A program made the translations under genes and the position numbers. DNA of 64,000 nt from Cydia pomonella (Eukaryota > Arthropoda > Insecta > Lepidoptera > Tortricidae). Location of the stretch: positions 10,935,056 to 10,999,055 of the forward strand of contig NC_084704.1 of the NCBI RefSeq assembly GCF_033807575.1. Direction: 5' to 3'. This document shows, one piece after another, positions 9,973 to 18,712 of this stretch; position 1 is the stretch's first letter, and every line of letters begins with the position of its first letter. The notes below the pieces were generated by a model, which was not told the DNA's origin, did not search any database, and worked only from the letters and a program-made list of their open reading frames with translations.

Positions 9973-11971
9973 ATGTAGCCCTCAAAGAATTGCAATCCGT
10001 GATGATGGTGAAATGGATACCAAGTAGATAAACCCTAAATCGTTGTAAAGACGCGACTACAGCTAGGGTCTCTAAATCGTAAGAAGTAAAATGCATTTCT
10101 TCGGGAGACGTTTGTCGGCTGTAATATGCAATAGCTTCGAATGGTTTTGACTTATCTTTCCTTTGTAGTAAAATTCCGGCCACTCCAAACTTAGACGCAT
10201 CAGTATGTAACTCTATTTCATATGATGGATTGAAAAAGGCAAGAATAGGTCTGTCCGTTAAGTCATTTTTAAGCCGAATAAATGCATTTTCCTCCTGTTC
10301 GCCCCACATAAATTTAGTATCTTTCTTTAAAAGCTGAGTTAGTGGTCTCGCAATAATAGAGAAGTTTTTCACGAATCGCCGAAAGAAACTGGCTAATCCT
10401 AAAAATTGCCTAACCTTATGCTGATCAGTAGGACGAGGGAAGTCTTTTACTGCTTGAATCTTTTTCTCACCAGGCCTTATACCATTTTGATCAACTTCAA
10501 AACCTAAATACTCTATCGATTTTTTAAAGAAATTACATTTATCTAAATTTAAGGTCATACCAGCATCATGGAATAATTGTAAAGTAAGTTTTAATTTGTG
10601 CAGGCCGTCATTGACATCTTTAGATGGTATGATTATGTCATCCATATATGCAAATGCGTGTTTAAAACGTGCGTTACCTAGAATATTGTTTATGGTTCGT
10701 TGAAAATTGGCAGGTGCATTGCTTAAACCAAAAGGCATTCTATTAAATTGATAATGACCATCTGGTGTAATAAAAGCCGTGAGATGTTTCGAAGGTTCAG
10801 CTAATGGTATCTGGTAGTAACCAGATGCCAGATCTAATGTAGTATAATATGAATATCCAGCTAACCCGTCTAATTGATCGTCTATTCGGGGCAAAGGGTA
10901 ATGTTCCTTTATTGTTCTCTTATTGAGAGCTCTATAATCAATGCACATACGATAGCCTCCAGTCTTTTTCCTTACCAATATAATTGGTGATGCATAATCG
11001 GAAGTAGACTCACTAACAATCCCTGATTCCTTCAATTCATTAACCATGTCTCTTACAACCTCCCTTTCCGCATAAGACAGGCGATAAGGACGGTATACTA
11101 CCGGGGTTTTATCATTAAGTTGAATATTCATAGATGTAGAGTTACTACAACCTAATTCTTTGGTACTAAATGCAAAACATTTGCGATGTTCGTTTAACAA
11201 CTTAACTAGTTCATTCATCTCCTGCACGCTTAATGTCTGCCCCACTTGGATTCTAGCTAAAGTTATCTCTTCATTAACAGTAAGTGATGAATTCAAAGCT
11301 ATTCTATTAACAGTATATGCTTGAGCTTCTCTTGCAATACACGCACGAGTAATAACACTATCCTGTACTAGCTCAAAAGGGTTAACTGATAAACCTTTAA
11401 CCATAACTCGTCCATGCCCCTCTGTTACAGTAATTAAACCCGGTATTGTTACAAATTCTCTTTCAGGTTGCGATATCAAACTATACTCCAAATATATTAA
11501 CCCATTGCAAACTGGCTTAGTATAAAAATCTACCTCAGTAACATTATTTATTAGAATAGTGTTTTTAGAGATCAAAGATATAGGTTTGTATTCATAATCC
11601 TTCGATGTATTTGAAAAAGTTAAATTATTACTGGTTTTATAAGTTTCTATGTGATCCTGTTCAGTAAACGATTGTCCAATCAATAAAGATGTACTTAAAT
11701 GGCTATCAGGTACTATGAATACCTCTACAGTAGCTTCAGCCGAATCAATTATAATATTTGTATAAACTCTACCTAATGTCCGAGTTGCTGAATGTGGATA
11801 ACCTCTTAAAATAGGTAAATTATCTTTAGACCAATCATCAAAAATATTATTTGCATCAGATAATCTCAAAAGCGTACACTCACTGCCAAAATCTATAAAG
11901 CACGAAAGACTTGCTTTGTTTACGTATGCAGTTTTATAAAATTTTTGATCTTTACTATTAGATACGGCTAG
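9947..11971 (-). CDS. pol: Gypsy pol, protease, reverse transcriptase and RNase H
   Basis: Cleaves the polyprotein, copies RNA to DNA and removes the RNA strand. It is in the same frame as gag and begins right after the gag TGA at 11972-11974. Protease: the expected D-T/S-G active site is replaced by DFGSECTLL, followed by the LLIGQSF flap-side motif. RT: the LNKRTIKEHYPLPRIDD region, then the catalytic YMDDI box. RNase H: HTDASKFGVAG, an acidic residue in the ETLAVV stretch, and ITDCNSL. No own start codon is evident near the beginning, which fits expression as a Gag-Pol readthrough product. The frame ends at 9947 because of a one-base change in an A7 run just before the integrase frame. Confidence 0.92.
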   Translation of the reverse strand, partial: LAVSNSKDQKFYKTAYVNKASLSCFIDFGSECTLLRLSDANNIFDDWSKDNLPILRGYPHSATRTLGRVYTNIIIDSAEATVEVFIVPDSHLSTSLLIGQSFTEQDHIETYKTSNNLTFSNTSKDYEYKPISLISKNTILINNVTEVDFYTKPVCNGLIYLEYSLISQPEREFVTIPGLITVTEGHGRVMVKGLSVNPFELVQDSVITRACIAREAQAYTVNRIALNSSLTVNEEITLARIQVGQTLSVQEMNELVKLLNEHRKCFAFSTKELGCSNSTSMNIQLNDKTPVVYRPYRLSYAEREVVRDMVNELKESGIVSESTSDYASPIILVRKKTGGYRMCIDYRALNKRTIKEHYPLPRIDDQLDGLAGYSYYTTLDLASGYYQIPLAEPSKHLTAFITPDGHYQFNRMPFGLSNAPANFQRTINNILGNARFKHAFAYMDDIIIPSKDVNDGLHKLKLTLQLFHDAGMTLNLDKCNFFKKSIEYLGFEVDQNGIRPGEKKIQAVKDFPRPTDQHKVRQFLGLASFFRRFVKNFSIIARPLTQLLKKDTKFMWGEQEENAFIRLKNDLTDRPILAFFNPSYEIELHTDASKFGVAGILLQRKDKSKPFEAIAYYSRQTSPEEMHFTSYDLETLAVVASLQRFRVYLLGIHFTIITDCNSLRATFEKKGCHI

Positions 11972-11974
11972 TCA
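11966..11974 (-). promoter_or_regulatory. Candidate stop-codon readthrough site between gag and pol (UGA CUAG)
   Basis: The gag frame ends ACT GTG TCA TGA CTA GCC on the minus strand, and pol continues in the same frame after the TGA. UGA followed by CUA, and UGA-CUAG in particular, is an established leaky stop context in alphaviruses and several animal genes. The shared frame is seen directly; readthrough is inferred. Confidence 0.7.
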
Positions 11975-13162
11975 TGACACAGTTTTCTCATTTTTCGCGT
12001 CAAAATTCTTTTTAGTGTTACAATCCGATGAAACATGACCAATTCTAGAACAAGTTTCGCATTTCTTTATTGGCTGTTTACATTTAAAATGAGGATGTCC
12101 ATCCTCACCACAATTAAAACATTTAACAACTTTATTATCCGGTTTAGAGCCCCGGCTGTTAACTTGTTTGCTATCATTGGTCTGTCGAGACGAGACTCTT
12201 GGTTTGGTATTTTTCTGACTACGTAAATAAACTAGCAATTTATCCGGTTCTATAAATTGCGCTGCTTCGGCGCTGGTTTTTACTGCTCTGTCATCTATCC
12301 CTAATAAAATACAGTCAACTGCATCTGTACCTGTGATTCGACACCTATTAAGTAACATAACTTTTTCGTAATAATAATCTTCTAATGAATCTCCATATTT
12401 CGCGCGTTTTTCAAGCATTTCCGTTAACAATAAACCATAATTTTCCTTACTAGGAAAAGCCGTTTTTAATTTAACTTGCCATTCGGGCCACGTGTGTTTT
12501 AAGCTCGTCAAGCCTTGGTACCACTTTAGAGCAACACCGGCTAGTTTAGGTAACGCATAATGAATGACTTGTCGTTCAGTCCAATTGTAAATACTTGCGG
12601 TCTCATTTACTTTATTTAGCCATACGTCAATAGTTTGACTACGATTAGCTGGGTCAAATTCAGGCAACACGTTCATTACGGGGAATCTTTCAACATGATC
12701 TGACCTGTCCTCTGATCTAACAGCTTTAAATAAATCTTTCAAAGTGCCTAGTAATTCATTATCACCATACCTTGTATGACTTCGGCGGTGCCGGCGCGAC
12801 TGCGAGCGGCTGCGGCTGCGGCGCGAGCGCATCCTACTGCGACGCGAGCGGCTGCGGCTGCGGCGCGAACGTGTAGGACTCCGGTGTACATGTGCTGGGC
12901 TGAGGCGCATCCGCGACCGGCTTCGACGCGAACGTGACCGGCTGCGGCGCCTGCTGCTTCTCGATCCGTCAGAGGTGATGCGGCTACTCCTCCCGCGGCT
13001 GTGTCTGGATCGACTTCGCCTTGCGCGGCTGCGCCTCTCCAGTTCCCGGTCGCGAGCCCTGCTATTCCTGTGTTGTACTTGCAGCGTCATCGATTGGCCT
13101 CCCTCAGGATTGTCACGTGGGAGCGGAGGCGTCCGTACAACTCTTCTATCAAGTTCATCCAT
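11972..13162 (-). CDS. gag: Gypsy gag with N-terminal arginine-serine domain and two zinc knuckles
   Basis: Structural protein of the particle, 396 residues. Residues of about 28 to 130 are an RS-rich domain made of repeated RSRSR, RRSRSR and RSSR motifs, like the RS domain of SR splicing factors. A central capsid-like region follows from about residue 140 (DLFKAVRSEDRSDHVERFP onward, with LTSLKHTWPEWQ and LEDYYYEKVMLLNRC). The C-terminus has two CX2CX4HX4C knuckles, CFNCGEDGHPHFKC and CETCSRIGHVSSDC. The start at 13162 is the first ATG after a candidate 3' splice site. It ends at TGA 11972, directly in frame with pol. RS domains are not a usual Gag feature that I know of. Confidence 0.9.
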   Translation of the reverse strand: MDELDRRVVRTPPLPRDNPEGGQSMTLQVQHRNSRARDRELERRSRARRSRSRHSRGRSSRITSDGSRSSRRRSRSRSRRSRSRMRLSPAHVHRSPTRSRRSRSRSRRSRMRSRRSRSRSQSRRHRRSHTRYGDNELLGTLKDLFKAVRSEDRSDHVERFPVMNVLPEFDPANRSQTIDVWLNKVNETASIYNWTERQVIHYALPKLAGVALKWYQGLTSLKHTWPEWQVKLKTAFPSKENYGLLLTEMLEKRAKYGDSLEDYYYEKVMLLNRCRITGTDAVDCILLGIDDRAVKTSAEAAQFIEPDKLLVYLRSQKNTKPRVSSRQTNDSKQVNSRGSKPDNKVVKCFNCGEDGHPHFKCKQPIKKCETCSRIGHVSSDCNTKKNFDAKNEKTVS

Positions 13163-13163
13163 A

Positions 13164-13677
13164 CTGAAATTAAAATGATTTTCACAAGCATAACTGTTTT
13201 ACTTACTACCTTAAGTATTTACACGTGTCTAACTAAAGTAAACACTAGTTTTTATATTGATAACTATGCACGTTATTTGTGGTAAGAAAGTATCAATAAG
13301 ACTTTTAAAATAATAACATTACGAAGTACACTATCTATCACAATCATAATTAGAATAATGGGTACATAAATACATGTAAAACTAGTTGTACAGTTCCTTA
13401 AATATTATCAAGTATCATCCACAACAAATATCTAATAGTGAACATAAATTCTAATTTCTAGCATTACGGTTACGATTACGAATATGCTATTTTAATCAGA
13501 TTGTTTACTAATTCTAATAATAAACGTAAACCTTGTTATCAAGCTATTTTATCTCCAGAATTATTGAAAATATTCTCAATTACCTCTTAGTTTTACTTGT
13601 AAATGTTCGATTAATAACGTCAAGAAAGCCAAATCATGCACATAAATCTATGAATTTAAAAACAAAATTTCAATTAC
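13164..13677 (-). other. Candidate 514-nt intron in the 5' leader of the Gypsy element
   Basis: On the element strand CAG|GTAATT (intron starts at 13677) and TTTTAATTTCAG (ends at 13164) are good donor and acceptor sites. The acceptor leaves just one base before the gag ATG at 13160-13162. Splicing would remove almost the whole AT-rich leader. Inferred from consensus sites only. Confidence 0.45.
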
Positions 13678-13692
13678 CTGTGGCGTTTTGGA

Positions 13693-13712
13693 CTCGTTTC
13701 CAACTTCTGATA
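13693..13712 (-). other. Possible primer binding site of the Gypsy element
   Basis: Directly inside the 5' LTR the element strand reads TATCAGAAGTTGGAAACGAG. This partly resembles the complement of a tRNA-Leu 3' end (TGTCAGAAGTGGGATTCGAA). The usual TGG start is missing, so the assignment is weak. Confidence 0.35.
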
Positions 13713-13904
13713 TGATAACTTGTAATTAAAACACTCGAATACAAATCACAGTTTTATTTCCCCAACTTCACTTTACAAAATCCAACAGCGTAATGAATCA
13801 TGACAAATGTCAAACTACCTCTTATATTAAAATATCAATACCGCCAAATTAGTAAGTCGGGAATCAATCGAGCTACTAATCAAATTAAATATAAATGGCT
13901 AACA
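13713..13904 (-). repeat. 5' LTR of the Gypsy element (right on the plus strand)
   Basis: 192 bp, apparently identical to 7586-7777. It is followed on the plus strand by ATTT, the target duplication partner of 7582-7585. Confidence 0.93.
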
Positions 13905-13908
13905 ATTT

Positions 13909-14727
13909 TGATTACAATTTTGCCCACGAACATAGCTGGTTAAAAATAAGTAAGTGTGGAATTATTCGTTCATTAACTATGTACATAATGTGAAGATATA
14001 TCTAGTTACCTACATGTATACTCCGTTTTAGGATCATTGCCAAGCGGTATAATGTACTTCAAAGCAATTTACATGGCTACCTAATCATAATCATGATATG
14101 TATTTTACGGAATTTCTAGTCGCACTAGGGCTATTCTAAACCAAGGCCATATTAAGCATAAAGTGGTAAAAAATGACGTACCGATGTTATGGTTATGTAT
14201 AATGTGTAAATGTAAACTGGTCGTAACTAAAATATATTAGGCATAACGATTATAACGAACGACGCAGAAATGAGGAAATGTGCATGTAGTGATTTTCAGA
14301 CTCGACTCAAACCCGGTAAAGTAACGAGGTAAATAGATTTTGTCAGGAATTTCCTAACACACGGAAATATAATTAAAATGATTTGGTCGGTTGGCATCTC
14401 CAGATGGTTGTCATCGCACATACCTACGTGATAACAACCATGACTAACTGCGGCCTTAACTAGCAAGGTCGCCTTAAAACAATATCGAAACGAATGGAAT
14501 GGCTATTATACCACCATAAAGTTTATCGGAGCGCAGCATCCGTGCATCCGATATATAATAATAATGATTTACGAACACAAAGTGAATCATATATGATGTT
14601 GAATGTAATGAAGTCCGTAATAGGTATAACAATAAATATTTTGCTTCTTGAATTAAAAAAAAAACGTGCTTATAAAAACAATAATAAGGTTCTGAGTAAC
14701 GTCCAGTAATCGTAAAGTATTGACTAA
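13909..14727. other. Intronic stretch, nothing recognised
   Basis: AT-rich sequence between the Gypsy element and a MITE. No feature could be supported. Confidence 0.4.
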
Positions 14728-14868
14728 GGGCTGATTTAGATGGTGCGAGAACTCGCATGTGAGTTTCATTTCATTGCGGTATTTGATCGGTCGGCCGAAT
14801 TGGCTGTAACGTCTGTCCGCAATGTAACTAAATTCGCATGCGAGTTCGGATGCCGTCTAACTCAGCCC
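14728..14868. mobile_element. 141-bp MITE of PIF/Harbinger type
   Basis: Inverted ends GGGCTGATTTAGATGG and its partner CCGTCTAACTCAGCCC, with internal ACTCGCATGTGAGTT matched by AATTCGCATGCGAGTT. TAA flanks both sides (14725-14727 and 14869-14871), the target duplication type of PIF/Harbinger elements. Confidence 0.75.
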
Positions 14869-15735
14869 TAAGAAGCAATGATTACAAATCCTTACGTTCT
14901 ATACGAACATTAATTTTAGACTGGTATGATATTGAATTATTGCATGATTACTTGATTAGCATTAAGAGTCCTTATTCCTACAGACGAGCGTATTTTGTAA
15001 AATGCTTGCTTTTTCATTCAAGATTACGACGTAACTATTAGTATTTATTCAAAAACTGATAACGTACTTAAATAATCGTTTCCTAAACTAGGGGCTCCAA
15101 CAGTTCAAATTTTCATTTTTTCTTTTAAACCTCTTTTTTAATGAGGTTTTTTGGGAGTCTTTTCCAAATTTTGCAGTGAGATGTGGCGTTTCGGTTCTCA
15201 ATTTTGCTATAAACAAGAATCATTTGGTACATGAATGACTACAATTTGATTCAACATATCTCGTACGAGGGGCTGGAATGATTAACAATCGAAGATTCAT
15301 TTGAAAAAACTGATAAAATACCTTCCGAGTTTTCTTCATTTTTTTGGCGAAAACAGGGTTTTATTATATTTTATTTCCGCAAATTGTACGCATATTTTGC
15401 TTTAAAAATAATATTATAGCAAACTGTAACTTTATGTTAACCTATTAAAAAAAAATCGTAACTATGGGACCTACATTGCCGTAAATTTATATTTTTTTTA
15501 AACACGTATAAATCACGCAGCAGCGACGCCCCGCTCTCAGTCCGCGCGGAGCGCGCTTAGAGGACGGACCTGTGCTCGATTGTCAGGCATTCGTTGCGAT
15601 CGTAATCAGCTACGGAGTTCCGAGAAGTGCTATATACTGCGATTAGAAAATCTTAATAAAAGTTCATTTTATACAGTATGCCTAACAGACTCTCTTATTG
15701 ATGGATTTTCAGTGTTACTTTTTTTTTAATACTAA
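14869..15735. other. Intronic stretch, nothing recognised
   Basis: Contains GC-richer DNA around 15520-15590 (GCAGCGACGCCCCGCTCTCA) but no frame or repeat boundary that could be supported. Confidence 0.4.
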
Positions 15736-15862
15736 GTCGGTGGCAAACAAGCATACGGCCCGCATATGTACGCCTGCAACTCCAGAGGAGTTACATGCGC
15801 GTTGCCGACCCTAACCCCCTCCCACCCCTCGTTGAGCTCTGGCAACCTTACTCACCGGCAGG
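15736..15862 (+). repeat. Dispersed GTCGGTGGCAAACAAGCATA repeat copy
   Basis: Shares GTCGGTGGCAAACAAGCATA and the following CCTATGTACGCC-like segment with 31201-31275. A common lepidopteran dispersed repeat; class uncertain. Confidence 0.6.
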
Positions 15863-15886
15863 AACACAACACTATGAGTAAGGTCT

Positions 15887-18260
15887 AGTGTTATTTGGCT
15901 GCGATTTTCTGAAAAACGCATTTTCACTTGAAATTACGTTAGGGTTTGCATTATTATTTTTGACCCGGATGAAGTCCAAGTTCTCATGATGGAGTCAGGA
16001 GTAGGTCACCAGAACTCCTAATCTACTAATTATAATCCCATCGTGTTTGGGCTCAAAAGATTTGCCCTGACGAACACCATCGATCTAGATGAGGTCCAGG
16101 GTCTCATGATGGAGTCAGGAGTTGGTCACTAGAACTCCTAATCTATTCATTATAATTCTATCGTGTTTGGGCTCAACAGAGTTGCCCTGATGAGCACCTT
16201 CAATCTAGATGAGGTCCAGGGTCTCATGATGGAGTCAGGAGCTGGTCACCAGAACTCCTAATCTACTCATCATAACTCCATCGTGTTTGGGCTCAATAGA
16301 TTTGCCCTGATGAACACCATCGATCTAGATGAGGCCCAGGGTCTCATGATGGAGTCAGGAGTTGGTCACCAGAACTCCTAAACTACTCATCATAACCTCA
16401 TCGTGTTCGGGCTCAATAGATTTGCCCTGACGAGCATCATCAATCTAGATAAAGTCCAGGGTCTCATGATGGAGTCAGGAGTTGGTCACTAGAACTCCTA
16501 ATCTACTCATTATAATTCCAACGTGTTTGGGCTCAAAAGATTTGCCCTGATGAGCACCATCGATCTAGATGAGGTCCAGGGTCTCATGATGGAGTCAGGA
16601 GCTGGTTACCAGAACTCCTAATCTACTCATCATAACTCCATCGTGTTTGGGCTCAATAGATTTGCCCTGATGAACACCATCGATCTAGATGAGGCCCAGG
16701 GTCTCATGATGGAGTCAGGAGTTGGTCACCAGAACTCCTAATCTACTCATCATAACCTCATCGTGTTCGGGCTCAATAGATTTGCCCTGACGAGCATCAT
16801 CAATCTAGATAAAGTCCAGGGTCTCATGATGGAGTCAGGAGTTGGTCACTAGAACTCCTAATCTACTCATTATAATTCCAACGTGTTTGGGCTCAAAAGA
16901 TTTGCCCTGATGAGCACCATCGATCTAGATGAGGTCCAGGGTCTCATAATGGAGTCAGGAGTTGGTCACCAGAACTCCTAATCTACTCATCATAACTCCA
17001 TCGTGTTTGGGTTCAATAGATTTGCCCTGATGAACACCATCGATCTAGATGAGGTCCAGGGTCTCATGATGGAGTCAGGAGTTGGTCACCAGAACTCCTA
17101 AACTACTCATCATAACCTCATCGTGTTTGGGCTCAATAGATTTGCCCTGACGAGCATCATCAATCTAGATAAAGTCCAGGGTCTCATGATGGAGTCAGGA
17201 GTTGGTCACTAGAACTCCTAATCTACTCATTATAATTCCAACGTGTTTGGGCTCAAAAGATTTGCCCTGACGAGCACCATCGATCTAGATGAGGTCCAGG
17301 GTCTCATGATGGAGTCAGGAGTTGGTCACCAGAACTCCTAAACTACTCATCATAACCTCATCGTGTTTGGGCTCAATAGATTTGCCCTGTCGAGCATCAT
17401 TAATCTAGATAAAGTCCAGGGTCTCATGATGGAGTCAGGAGTTGGTCACTAGAACTCCTAATCTACTCATTATAATTCCAACGTGTTTGGGCTCAAAAGA
17501 TTTGCCCTGACGAGCACCATCGATCTAGATGAGGTCCAGGGTCTCATGATGGACTCAGTAGTTGGTCACCAGAACTCCTAATCTATTCATCATAATGGTA
17601 ATTTGATGGTGCTTGTCGGAGTAAATCTATTGAGCCCAAACACGATGGAGTTATGATAAATAGATTACGAGTTCTGGTGACCAACTCCTGACTCCATCAT
17701 GAGACCCTGGACTTCATCTAGATCGATGGTACTCGTCAGGGCAAATCTTTTGAGCCCAAACACGATGGAATTATAATGAGTAGATTAGGAGTTCTGGTGA
17801 CCAACTCCTGACTCCATCATGAGACCCTGGACTTCATTTAGATCGATGGTACTCGTCAGGGCAAATCTATTGAGCTCGAATACGATGGAATTATAATGAG
17901 TAGATTAGGAGTTCTAGTGACCTACTCCTGACTCCATCATGAGACCCTGGACTTCATCTAGATTGATGGTGCTCATCAGGGTAAATCTATTGAGCCCAAA
18001 CTCGATGGAGTTATGATGAGTAGATTAGGAGTTCTGGGGAGTTCTGGTGACCAACTCCTGACTCCGTCATGAGACCCTGGACCTCATCTAGATCGATGGT
18101 GTTCGTCAGGGCAAATCTTTTGAGCCCAAGCACGATGGAATTATAATGAGTAGATTAGGAGTTCTGGTGACCAACTCCTGACTCCATCATAAGAACCTGG
18201 ATGGACTTCATTCGGGTCAAAAATAATAATACAAACCCTAACGTGATTTCAAATAACACT
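15887..18260. mobile_element. Palindromic element filled with 120-bp minisatellite units
   Basis: The outer flanks are inverted copies: GTGTTATTTG, ACGTTAGGGTTTG and ATTATTTTTGACCCG on the left recur as complements at 18198-18259. Inside, about 13.5 direct units of 120 bp run from 15967 to 17595. The orientation then flips, and about 5 units run in reverse from 17603 to 18205. Direct units fall into three types marked by GATGAGGTCC, GATGAGGCCC and GATAAAGTCC at their starts, which alternate to give a 360-bp higher-order repeat. No coding frame spans the unit. Best read as a non-autonomous transposon with internal minisatellite. Confidence 0.8.
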
Positions 18261-18264
18261 GAAA

Positions 18265-18705
18265 CTCTATAGCACTAATGTGCGCAAACGATTGGCATCT
18301 TGACTACGCAGCATGGGTGCGTAGCCACCATGCCAATCGATACGACAACGAAACACTATCTGTCTCTCTCTCGTACTAATATGCACAAATGATTGGCATC
18401 TTGGCTGAGCAGCATGGGTGCGTAGCCAACATGCCAAACGTTTACGATACGACAAGGAAACACTATCTGTCTCTCTATCACACTAATATGCGCAATCGAT
18501 TGGCTTCTTGGCTAGGTATCATGGGTGCGTAGCCAACATGCCAATCGTTTACGATACGACAACGAAACACTACTCTCTCTCTATCGCACTAATATACGCA
18601 AACGATTGGTATTTTGGCTAGGCACTAAGCAAGTGTGTGGCCAACATGCCAATCGTTTACGATACGACAACGAAACACTATCTGTCTCTCTATCGCACTA
18701 ATATA
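18265..18705 (+). repeat. Tandem repeat, about 4 units of 103-109 bp, each with a hairpin
   Basis: Anchors GCACTAATRT occur near 18271, 18374, 18480, 18587 and 18696. Each unit contains CGATTGGCATCTTGGCT and the complement-like GTAGCCAACATGCCAATCG, so each can fold. A related single unit forms the spacer of the inverted repeat at 5881-6005. Confidence 0.8.
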
Positions 18706-18712
18706 CTTTATT

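Larger units (their letters stand above)
7586..13904 (-). mobile_element. Ty3/Gypsy LTR retrotransposon, 6319 bp, recent insertion
   Basis: Two 192-bp LTRs that appear identical by eye, each TGATAAC...GCTAACA, flank gag and pol on the minus strand. The host sequence ATTT occurs immediately outside both ends (7582-7585 and 13905-13908) as a 4-bp target duplication. Internal order on the minus strand is leader, gag, in-frame TGA, protease, reverse transcriptase, RNase H, integrase, structured 3' region. RT before integrase marks Ty3/Gypsy. There is no envelope-like frame. Defects are a one-base shift in an A7 run near 9965 and an in-frame TGA at 8692. It lies in intron 3 of gene A in the same orientation as the gene, so its polyadenylation signal could act on the host transcript. 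Confidence 0.95.

Noticed and set aside
7586..13904. Possible errantivirus with an envelope gene
   Set aside because: No open frame beyond gag and pol; the region between pol and the 3' LTR is AT-rich and structured, not coding.
15967..18205. Regular repeats that might be taken for a CRISPR array
   Set aside because: The 120-bp units are contiguous with no unique spacers, and the genome is eukaryotic.
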